Below the pieces are notes generated by a model. That model did not search any database. It was given only the letters and a program-made list of their open reading frames with translations, and was not told where the DNA came from. Positions 38,325 through 49,029 of a stretch of DNA of 64,000 bases are shown piece after piece. Numbering within the stretch: the stretch's first letter is position 1; every line of letters begins with the position of its first letter. The position numbers and the translations under genes are program-made. Origin of the DNA: Luscinia megarhynchos (taxonomy: Eukaryota; Chordata; Aves; Passeriformes; Turdidae); NCBI GenBank assembly GCA_034336665.1, contig JAPFBE010000002.1, forward strand, positions 8,292,146 to 8,356,145, in the 5' to 3' direction.

Positions 38325-39045
38325 TCTTTATTATAGACCAGTCAGCCAGGATGAAGAGGCAGATAAAATATTCTATAAGCACCATGGTCACTGGCCCTTG
38401 TTCTTGTGGGGGACCTAAACTTGCCATATGTATGAAGGAAATGAAATACAACAGAGAGTAAAGTCTAGAAGGTTCTTGGAACATGTGGAAGAGAACTTCC
38501 TGACACAGCTGGTGAGCAAGCCAACCAGGACACATGCCCTGCTTGACCTGCTACTTATGAACTGAGAAGGATTTGTTAGTGTTGTGATTGTTGGAGACTT
38601 TCTTGGGCACAGTAATCATAAAATGATAGTGTTTTCAATTGCCAGAAGACAGATTTTGACCTGTTTAGGAAAATGGTTGAGAGATTCTCTTTGGAGGCAG
38701 TCCTGAAGGGCAAAGGTGTCCAGTAGGGCAGGAATGTTTTAAGAAGGAAATCTGAAAAATGCAGGAGCATCCAATGCCCATGTGCCAAAAGATGAGATGG
38801 GGGAAGAAGACTAGTCTGACTGAACAGAGAACTTTGGCTGGAACCCAGAAGAGACTCTCCATCACTTATTGCAGGCAAGGGGACCCATAGGGACAAAGGA
38901 TGAGGAAAAGGCTGAGATACTTGATGCCTTCATTTCCTTGGTCTTTATTGGCAAAGTTGTACTCAGAGTACAACACCCTGAATCAGAAAAGACAGAAGAG
39001 GAACAGGATGAAGCCCCCATGATCCAAGTGGAAATGGTCAGAAAC
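38325..39045 (+). mobile_element. CR1 LINE, isolated endonuclease/linker fragment
   Basis: An internal piece of CR1 ORF2 with neither a 5' end nor a 3' UTR. In shifting frames it reads 'QDEEADKIFY' near 38,350, the degenerate endonuclease core ('GDLNLPYV', about 38,410-38,435), 'FLTQLVSKPTRTHALLDLL' near 38,495-38,550 and 'VGDFLGHSNHKM' near 38,590-38,625. The last is the position of the conserved late Asp/His block of AP-type endonucleases. The linker before RT follows ('AEILDAFISLVFIGKV' at about 38,910-38,955) and ends near 'EAPMIQVEMVRN' at about 39,009-39,045. Stops interrupt it. Losing the 3' end is unusual for CR1 and implies a later deletion or breakage. Confidence 0.82.
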
Positions 39046-39837
39046 CTTGCTTCTTCATGTAAACGTTCACATCACCTGACCTTACTGCCACTAGCCACAC
39101 ACATTCTTTTTATGACTTAGCTCCAGAAAAAATTCCCCTTGCTTGCTTGTTTCCTATTCCATTCATCGGTTAATTTTCTTTTAAAATCTTTGCTAAGAGT
39201 ATTAGCAATAAATCTAAGAAGAAATAAATATACAGAATAGCAGAGAAATTTGATATTGGATTTGCTGTTTGAAGGGGAAAATGCCCTCTCAGTAAAGGGA
39301 AATTACCTTATAGATTTTCATAATTGGTAAAAAAACCCCTTTTAGACTAGCATTTTGCTGTAGGTATAGGAGGTCTTTGTACCAAAGGTAACTAACAGTT
39401 TCAGTTTTCTAACCATTTGTTGCCTCTCCTGACCTATCTAGGGAAGATATTTCTGTTTCATTAGTTCCTTTCTCAACATAAACAATAAAAATTGGCTTTC
39501 CTTCTCTTCAATTAGAGTGTTTAGGTTCAAAGTCAATAGTGAGATTATCAGCTCAAGCAAAAATAGATGAGGAGATGTAATAAGTAATTGGAATCTGAAA
39601 AACAAAAGGAAAAAATTATTCCAAAATAATCTCTTAGAGCCACAGTTATTTCTTATAATTTGTTGTATTTTTATTTCCTAATTCAATACATGTGTCCTGA
39701 GGTGATTCATGATGCTCTTTTATTCCATATCTACCTGTACCCAAAAGTTGTTGCTGTATGTTTACGACACTACAAATGAGAACCTTGTGTGTGTGTGTGA
39801 GGGATGCTATCACTGGAATTTTTAAAATTACTGATCC
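39046..39837. other. Unique DNA, no gene seen
   Basis: AT-rich, with a seven-unit TG run at 39,786-39,800. Nothing else recognised. Confidence 0.5.
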
Positions 39838-40375
39838 CAGGAAGTTTCTGGGTCTTTGCCATGTGGCGTTTGCTTCACAAGCTGCTTGGTCTTTGGTGAG
39901 GCAAAGGTTTTTTTTCTTCCCTTTTTGAGTTTGCTTTTGCTTTTTTGGTTTTTCTCCTTTGGCTCAGGCTGCAGTCAGCAGTTTTGACCTGCCTTGGGGT
40001 GAGCTCTACAGGTGCCTGTCCACAGCTGAGGCGTGGTGCCAACAGTGGCAGAGCATCCCCAGCTCCAACCTGGGCCACCATCCAAGAAGAGAAGGCACCA
40101 AGTGGCTCCAGCTCAGCTGCCTGGCCCTGCTGTGCCTTGCTGTGGGGAGGAGGTTGAGTCCAGGCCAGATGTTGGACATTCATCACAGCTGGAACTGTTC
40201 CGTGAAGCTCCTGCCTTCCCAAGAGGGATCTGACACCATCCTGTCCCTTTGTCTAACAAGCCTGAGGCTCTTCCTGTCCTGTGCTGTCTTGGGTAGGGTA
40301 TTTTGGACAATTCAGGTCTCTCTTTGCTCCTGTGGAGCTGGGGGTGTGAGTTTTAAATAGTTTGGTATCTAGCAG
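39838..40375. other. GC-rich island, possibly an LTR remnant
   Basis: A T-rich stretch (39,905-39,960) followed by about 400 bp of markedly GC-richer sequence. Both strands carry several overlapping open frames up to 133 codons, as GC-rich noncoding DNA often does. It reminds me of dispersed bird LTR sequence but I cannot name a family or find clear TG/CA ends. No splice structure or protein motif is apparent, so I do not call a gene. Confidence 0.35.
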
Positions 40376-43300
40376 TAATTTAAGTTCTTTTTTTTCTCTT
40401 GCCTGAAAACTTTTTTTTTTCCTTAAATCTACTTGTATTTAATCCTTATTGGTGGAAAGGGATTGGTTGAACATGTTTAGGGAGACAAGTCATTCCAGAC
40501 TGCTCTTCTTAAAATTATCTCAAGCCAAGATAACATGACAAAAAACCCCAAAAAACAAAAAAAACCCCAAAACAAGCTAAATATTCACTAAGTGTTGCTA
40601 GACATATGCCTATAAAGTAGTGCCATTACATGCTCCTACTAAAGAATATATTTCTGAAGGCCTCAGCAGAATCTTCATAACATTTTCTAAATGGGCCATC
40701 TTATTGCTGAATCACAATGGACTTCCAAAGAATTCTGTCTATTTTGTGAGAAACATAGCTCACTATTTAAATTTTTTAAATAAAAGTTTAACAAGGGATA
40801 AAAGGATAATATTCAGCACTGGAGTGCTTTGGCAATCTGCCAAAAGCACACTTAGCTTTAAACAATTTTCTTATATATTTTTCATTACATTGGTTAAATG
40901 CACATTAATGAGGGTTATGCATATTCAAACATTCCTGTGGGTTTTACATGTTTTGGGAATTCTTTTGCCTGGTTTTAACCTTTAACTTGTCTGCATGCAA
41001 TCCTGTAGATTAAATCAGTATATTTTATTTCTTCACTAGGCTTCATTCCGTTGTTTTGACACTTCCTGGTAACTGGACAGTCAGTAGTAAATTTTCTCTT
41101 GATGTCCTGGTTTGTGTCACTGTCATCACTCAGATAAGATAGTCCACAAATGTGAGAAACGACATAGCTATTTCACACCATTATCTGAGTTAGTTACATA
41201 AATAAAAGCATTTTAGCATTGCATAGACTCTATTTTAATATTATACTAAGGCCTAAGATGTAATATATGTTTATCATACTACTATTTATATATAAGTTAT
41301 ATGGTGCACACATAAACTGACAGATTTATACTATACCAAAAAGAAGTTAAAAGGAATTACAGATTGTACCATATGAAAATCTTTGTGCCTAATTGTAACT
41401 TGCAAAATCCAATACATAAATACAAAAGCCCATTCTATATTGTCTTTTATAACAATTGCAAGATTTCAGCCTTCAATCGCTCTTCTGCAGAAGCATTAGT
41501 TTCTTAAATAGTGTTGCAAGCATTTCTTAAAATATTTGTTTCCTCCAACTGCCTTTTTTAGACAACAGATTTAATTTTATATTTCAAATCAAGCTAGATA
41601 ATACTATATTTGACAATGCTACTAAGTGAAATGAGCAAATGTATCATAAACTGAATATGTGAAAAGATTTAATGTTTCAGAATTAGCCCTAAGAGTTGAC
41701 CTTTTTATGCTAAGCTTTGTAAAATTTGACCCACAAGCAGACACTAAGCCTCTTAGACTATATTTATATAATTATATATAATTAGGCACAAATGCTTAAT
41801 TTCATAGGAGTTAGATGTAGTTTTAATAGTTCTTTCAAATGAAATGGACAGATAAATTTAGGTATAATTTCTTACGCTATCTGCATCAATGGCCAGCAAA
41901 AATGAATGTTTCTCTCACATTAGAGAGCATTTTATTGTGTTGATTTTTTAAAGTCCTCATTCTCCATGAAGAAAAGCTACAAGCAACAATAGCTATACAT
42001 CCCTGACATGGCCATTAGGCATGGAGCTGGACATGATTTCTGTAGGGAACCTCAATATGTTCAACAAGCCCTGTAATTTTATTTATTGTATTTTTTTATG
42101 TAAGGAGAATACCAGTTTTACTCCCATTCAAGTTTTTCAGGGAAGCAATTACTGAATTTTATTTTGATACTGGTTTTAAAAACAGAGAATATAGAAACAG
42201 CTGTAGCTAATCATGTATGTTTTCTGCCACCTTAGGACTGAGAAACCCATTTTCCAGGCAGAATAGGGCTTTTAAGTTATATTTTTGGAGTTGTAGGGAA
42301 GAACATAAGCTCTTTCCTCTTTGGCCTTCTGGGACTTCTCTTGCTTACCCTTGGTCCCATTCTGATGCTGAATGAAATAAAATAGAAATGTTTGCATTTC
42401 TGTAGATTGGTACCTGTCCAGTTCAATACTCTTTGTTCACTGAAGCTGGTGCTTCATGTTTTCTTTAAGGAAAAATCATTGATATATTAAGAAGAGTCTG
42501 GTGAGACCAATGTATCCGTTTAATGAGTGGCATATGCAGATTTGTTCCTGTTGTTTTTGTTGTTACTATATTCAAAGGATTTTAACCTTTAAAGTTCAGT
42601 GAGACACTGGAGTGGTTGCAGATATTTCCAGATGGGGCTTAGGACTGATTTGATCACAGAAGAGACATGAGGCTGCTCAGCAGTTAAGTAAATAGCTGCT
42701 GCCTTGTCATATTTGTGCCACTGGAAAATCAAACCTGAAATATCTAAAAAGCAGATAACCTGAGCAGCACATATCTTGTGCTTTTCAGCCTGGTACTTTG
42801 TGCATGCTTTATAGCTATAATCTGGGTATGCCAATGAATTTTCTTCTGCGTTGGTTTTGCAATGTCAGAATGCTTTAACCTTCAAGTTTGAAGTTTTGAA
42901 AGATGTCCAGGAAAAAATAAAACAGGAACAAAGAGAAGTAGAAACTATTGAGTTTGTACTATCAAGTCCTTTCTACTGCCTCTCAGGCCTCTGCTTTTTG
43001 GCACTTTCAGCTGCTGAGCATTTCTTAAACAAAGAGCATTTTACACTTGTGCTGTGCTCTTTTTACTTCAAAAGCGGAACTGCCAAATCACCCTTTGGCA
43101 AAAGAGAATTTCCCTGATCAGAATCCAGCAAGTAGATGTAAATAGTAGTGTGGGAGGCTCTTCATCTAAAAGATGCTGTAAATACAAATTTAACAAGGCT
43201 TGGTTTGACTCTCCATTCATCTGGAAATATTTATTCTTGTCCATGAGGGGTGGGTATATCTTTTTTTCTGTATGAACTGAGCTTTATTGCTCACAGATCA

Positions 43301-46029
43301 TGAAGTCCTTGAAAATCCTTTGACTTTTCTATCTGTTTGTTTCATGATGTTTTCTTGAAGCAGGAATAGTAACTATAGAGTCTTGCATAATTTAATTTTA
43401 TGTGAATTAGGCAACTCAACTTCCCAGAGATATAGATCACAGAATTCAAACAGTATAAATCTGAATGCTTCCTATAATTGCAAAAATACTTAGTAGAATA
43501 AATACTTGGCTATGCTTTGCACATCTGTGCCTGCAGCTTGTAACTGGTACTTGGACCTCAATCCCTTCACACACCATGCACTCTAAATCTGTGCATCTGA
43601 TTGTGTGGCTGTGTGCTGTGTTTACATCATAGTAGATCTGCAATGATGATACCAAATCAAATGTTTGTTGTAGACATTAAATGATCATATAATGCAATAC
43701 CCCTTCTGTTATAATTTTTTAAATTTATTTTAGTTTTACATTTTCATCATGTTATGGTTTTGAGTTTTGGTATAATGTACTGGTCTAATCACCATGCCTT
43801 GCCTTTTTTTCAAGAGAAGTTCTTTTTTTTTTCAAGTGCTGATGGCACTTTGGACCTAATCCAGAACTGTTGTTTCATGAGTTTGTCGTCACATTTTGGG
43901 AGTGTAGGAATAACAGTAACATCTTTGTTCTACCACTACTGCCAGTTTCATTTGGTTCTAATAGGAAAAGGGTCTATTATTCCTTCTTTTGCTTGGTTTT
44001 GTTAGTCATAGCCCCTCAGTCTTTGTTTTGACTTTTTTTTTTCACTTCCTGTTCATCTGTTCCCTCCTTCCAGTCTAATTATTTCTACATTTCTGGGAAT
44101 TGAGAGGATTCAGTTATTCTAGTAACCTAGGACTTGAAAAACAACAGTTAGAGCCTATTTGCATGATGACTAATTTCCACTGTTTGTTTTAAGAGCTGAA
44201 AAATCTTTTATACTTTTACTTAGAGAAGTAGAGAAAGGAAGTGCTCTTCCTTCTTAATGAGAGCTTACAGGAAATGTATCCTGAATATGTTACCCTGATG
44301 TGACTAGAAAAGGAGGATAGAAGGACTGACTTAGGTTGGATAGGAGCACACTGCGGAAGTAACGAACTATGAATCACCTTCATCATGCATGTAGTGTGAA
44401 ATGTGACTGTGAAATCTCTCACAGCCAAGGGGGGTAATTGCAGGATAGAGATCAGTCAAACAAATGCCATCAAGAATCAAATTTGTTTGGAGAGCAAGCA
44501 GATAGGGTTGACAAGTGCTGTGATGGCTGGTAGTGATTCTTTTTCTGGAGGGAGCAAGTGAAGAGAAAACTGTTCAACTAACTGTTGTTGAAGTGCAACT
44601 ACTTATTCACTAAATAATCAGCCTTATTTTCAGTTGTTAGCTATATTTGAATATATTGTGAAACAATATAACAGGTTAAATTCACTTCTAGGACTATATT
44701 CTAAACACCAAGTTTCATCTTCTGTTAGTTGAAATGCACTGTTGATTGAAATGCATGGATACTTTTACCATTTCATAACAGTATCTCATAGTTTTCATGT
44801 CACTCTTTCATCAGTAGAAATTGAGGTACGTTGTGTGCATACACCCTTCTAGATGTAGGTGGAAATGTAGGATTGGTAATTTGTTATTTAGAAATTATTT
44901 TCATAAAGATTCACAGAAACTAGATATTTGGGCAATGTATTACCTCTGATGAAGGCTTTTTTGGCCTGGGAGGAATAGGCAGGTGGATGGGGGAAAGAAT
45001 TCTCATTTGCAGAAAGGATTATCTGATCCAGCATCGGTTCTCCCTTTTTGTGACTTTGCACTCACTATCATGAGACAAATCAGACTTGATTAAACATACA
45101 CTTATTTATGTCTATATAGCACGAAGTGTTACACTTACAGTCATATGTAACTTCAGAACTATGTTGCATAAAATGGAAAAGGACACAAGTGTGTATGGAA
45201 AGTTGTGTTTCAAGCATTTTGATAGAAATTTATAATGTTCCCTTACAATGAAACAATTTAAGTGCAAATGTACTTTTTTTTGTTTTTTCCTTTTCTGGTC
45301 ATGTTCTATCTCCATACAACAATATGTCTTTTTCTTTGTATGAGTCACATAAATGGCTATTTTACTATCTACAGAATTAAAATGTCACATGAAGAACTTG
45401 TTTTGTGGGGTATTTTCCACATGGTAGGAGGATAGAGGAGTTTCAGCTGGATAAATCTGTAGAAATGAAGTGTGCTTTCTCTAAGTCTGAGATGAACCAT
45501 CTGATGTGAGCACATTCCTTTTTGTAAATCATAGCAACTAAATTTACCTTCTTAGAATTTTGGGTTGCATTTTCTCTTTGAAGAGTATACTAGTTCATCT
45601 TTCCTGTCTTCTGCAGATTTCACGGTGTAAAAAATTTGACATAGATTTAGCTTTGCTGAGAGAAGTCTCAGAAATTAAGCCCTTCACTCATGTTTCATCT
45701 CCTGATAAATAAAAATGTCTCTGCCATGGGTCACTACTCTATGGCAAGCAACAGCAACCACTTGACAAGCATAGAGCATATTTCCCCCCAAATACTCTCC
45801 CAGCCACTGAGTATTTTCACTCCTTGGGATTTCTTGATCCTGTTTTGGTTTGGTTGCTCTCGCTGTAATTTCTCTGTAAGTACTTGTCTGATCTCTTCTG
45901 TGACACATGAAAACTCTCAAAATCACAGTATTTAGTGGAAAAACATCCCAAAAGACTGCTGCCTGTTGCATGAAGAAAAATTATTTGTTTTACTGCTTTT
46001 ACCTGATTTTAACCCAGATATGTAAATAC
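40376..46029. other. Unique DNA, no gene or transposon seen
   Basis: A long AT-rich interval. It includes an A/C low-complexity run at about 40,541-40,575 and TATA-rich patches near 41,280 and 41,760. A 121-codon frame at 40,620-40,985 lacks motifs and exon borders. Confidence 0.5.
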
Positions 46030-46260
46030 TTCTGTTGAAGACCTGGAAGGAGGAGAACACCTACAGACACTTTATCCAGCCTTGTGCAGCTGGGTCCTTG
46101 ATGGGCTGATGACTCCTGGAAGGGTATTAATTGTGTAACCCCAACTGTTACTGCCTTTTGTCACATAGCCTAACATCATCTGTCTGGGTCTAATGCACTT
46201 GCCAGAAACCAGAATTAAATGAACAGATGGTGCTGTCTCTTTCAGGAAAGTTTCTTAAGC
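46030..46260. other. Possible old LTR or retroelement fragment
   Basis: A moderately GC-richer stretch starting 'TCTGTTGAAGACCTGGAAGG' that resembles dispersed bird retroelement sequence in my recollection. No open frame or terminal motif supports this. Low-confidence note only. Confidence 0.2.
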
Positions 46261-47369
46261 AACCAGGTTGATTAAAGTTGCTTAAAACAATATGTTTTTC
46301 TGTATATTTTCATTTATGTTTGCATGTAAAGTCCACCTGGGAAAGTTTAACCTTTTCAATTTGCAAAAAAAGAAGCAATCCTAATGTTTAAGTTCATCAG
46401 ATTTGACAACTTCATAGTTCTCAATCTTGCTATCAAAACATCAGTAGGGAAACATCAGAATTTTTGTAATTTTCAAGTTGGCAGCTGAATAATTTTTAGA
46501 ATTTTCTCTGCCTCTGCTGGGCATCATGTCAAAACCAGAGAAGGCAATTTGGCAGCTGTGTTTGGTTGTTGCAGAAAATTTATAGGAAAAGAAAGAGTTA
46601 ATTGAGAGAGGAAAATTTTGCACATTGTAAGTGCTTAAAGAGGCTCCTCCTTTGGTGGTAACCTTTCAAACCATACTCTATTGTCTTGTAACTATTTACA
46701 AGCAACATTCTTTCCACCATTTGCAACTTAAAATACCTTCTTTAATATTCAGTGCAAGGTTCACTTTATATAATAAAGACAGAAGTACGGTGGGACAGGA
46801 TAAGCAATGTTTACAACTATTTCAGATTATGTGAGATTTTTTTTTCCTGACTATATTAAAATAAAATTATCATCTATGGAATAAAATTACTTTTTTCAAC
46901 TCTGTAATGATATTTGATCTGAAGTTTGATTCATAGCATAGGTGTTTCTGAGGGCTTCTGAAAAAAATATTTAGAAGAAAGTGTCTTTGATGAAGTTATT
47001 TGGACTAAATTCACTTAAATATTTTTAATTTACCTACCTGAAGATGAAGAGGGGCAGAGAAGAAGCTGTCAAGACTTAATGATTTATATTTCTGCATCTG
47101 AAGTGAGCTTCTTGTCTATGAATCTTTATCTTCACAATCTCTGCTGTAGATGAACTTTTTGTATCAATATGAAAACTAAAAATGCAGTCTCTTCTAAATA
47201 CTTTCAGTAAATTCTCAAAAAAATGGCAAAGATGAAAGACATAAAATTATTTTATCTTTGCGTGATGTATTTTTTTCTATGTGTGCTTTATTTATAAGGA
47301 ATGGATTACGAGTAAGTGGCTTAAGGACTGGTACTGAAAGTGAAATTTTGTATTTTTGATCATGGGATA
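46261..47369. other. Unique DNA, no gene seen
   Basis: AT-rich DNA without recognised features, up to the left edge of a CR1. Confidence 0.5.
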
Positions 47370-49029
47370 GTTTTTGTGGGACCAAGCCTGCTAGGGTAAA
47401 ATGGGATTCATCTATCCAACAAGGGCAAAAGGGTTTTAGCCCATGAGCTGGCAGCACTGATTTTGAGGGCTTTAAACTAGCTCAAAGAGGGAATGGTATG
47501 AAGCCCAGCTCCCCAGAGATGAGCCTAAGGGTGGCAAGCTAGACTCAGAGGTGAAATCAGCCCAGCTGAAGTGGATGTGCACTAATGCATGAAGCAGGGG
47601 TAACAAATAAGAGCCAGAAACCATTGTAGAGCAGGAAAGCTGTGATGTAGTTGCCATCACAGAAACATGGTGGGATGCCTCGCCTGACTGCAGTGTTGCA
47701 ATGGATGGCTACATGCCATTCAGAGGAGAGGAGGGAGGGGTGGCTCTGTTTATTATGGAGTCCCTTGACACTACAGAACTTGAGGGTAATGAAAACAGGG
47801 CTGAGTGCCTATGGGTAAGAATCAGGGGGAAGTCCAGCCAAGGTTGGAATGCTGGTGGGACTCTGTTATACACCACCCAAGCAGGATGAGGAAGTGGATG
47901 AATTTTTCTATGAGCTGGGGGATGTTTCAAGATTGCCAACCTTTGTCCTTGTGGGAGACTTTAACCTGCCAGATACCTGCTAGGAAATCAACACAGCAGA
48001 GAAGAGGGAGTCTAGGATGTTCTTAGAATATATGGAGGCATGCTTCTTGTCACAGCTGGTGAGTGAGCCTAGCAGGGGTGAGGGTCTGCTGCACATGCTG
48101 TTTAGAAGCAGAGGAGTCCTGTTTAATATCTTTATTGATGATCTGGATGAGAGGATCAAGTCCACCATTAGAAAATTTGCAGATGATACCAAGTGGGGGG
48201 ACAGTATCAATCAGAGGGTAGGAGAGCTGTGCAGAGGGACCTGGACAGGCTGGATTGATGGGCCAAGTCCAGTGACAAAAGGTTTAGAAAGTACAAATGC
48301 TGGGTCCTGAGCTTTGACCACAACAACCCCCTGCAGGACTACAGGTTGTTGGCCAGGTAGAAAGGGACCTGAGGGTACTGACTGATGACTGAACATGAGC
48401 CAGAATTCTGGACCAACAGCCAAGATCAATGACATCTTGAGCTGTATCAGGAATAGTGTGGCCAGCAGGAGCAGAGAAGTGATACTTCCCCTATACTCAG
48501 CACTGGTGAGGCTGTACCTTGAGTACTTTGTCCAGGTCTGGGCTCCTCAATTTAGGAAGGATGCTGAGATGCTTGATTGTGTCCCGAGAAAGGCAACAAG
48601 GCTGGTGAAGGGTCTGAAACACAAGTCCTGTGACAGGCAGTGAGGAATCTGGAGAAATGGAGGCTCAGGGAAGACTTTATCACTCTCTACAACTACCTGA
48701 AAAGAGGTTCTAGCCAAGTGGGGATCAATCTCTTCTCCCAGTCAATCAGCAATAGGACAACAGGACACAGCCTTAAGCTGCACCAGTGGAGCTGTAGGCT
48801 GGACATTGGGAAGAAGTTCTTCACAGAAGGAGTGATTAGGTATTGGAATGAGCTGCCCTGGGAGGTGGTGGTGTCATCCTCTCTGGAGGTTTAGGAAAAG
48901 AATGAATGTGGCACCTAGTTCCATGGTCTAGTTGATAAGGTGGTGTTAAGTCATGGGTTGGACATGATGATCACAAAGGTCTTTTCCAACCTAGTTGATT
49001 CAGTGATTCTGTGATTCTGTGATTCCATG
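47370..49029 (+). mobile_element. CR1 LINE with EN-RT internal deletion
   Basis: The least decayed CR1 in the window. It starts in the region between ORF1 and ORF2 (about 47,370-47,640). The ORF2 endonuclease follows: 'ITETWWD' near 47,656, 'MDGYMPFRGEEGGVALFIM' from 47,701 (start of a 62-codon frame), and after a frame change 'FVLVGDFNLPDTC' near 47,940-47,982. The endonuclease stops at 'GLLHMLFRS' (about 48,110) and joins directly to RT sequence 'GVLFNIFIDDLDERIKST', followed by the catalytic 'FADDTK' block at about 48,173-48,192. About 1 kb of endonuclease end, linker and RT fingers/palm is missing. The ORF2 C-terminus (48,395-48,894) and a 3' UTR ending in GATTCTGTGATTCC at about 49,029 complete it. 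Confidence 0.92.
48017..48310 (+). pseudogene. In-frame EN/RT fusion remnant of CR1 ORF2
   Basis: A 97-codon open frame that crosses the internal deletion without a shift. The N-terminal part (about 35 residues, 'FLSQLVSEPSRGEGLLHM') is late endonuclease. The rest is the RT palm, with 'LFNIFIDDLD' and the FADD catalytic aspartates. It lacks the endonuclease active site and the RT fingers, so it cannot be an active enzyme. It marks the deletion join. Confidence 0.8.

Noticed and set aside
40620..40985. 121-codon plus frame
   Set aside because: AT-rich hydrophobic composition, no recognised motif, no splice context. Chance is sufficient.
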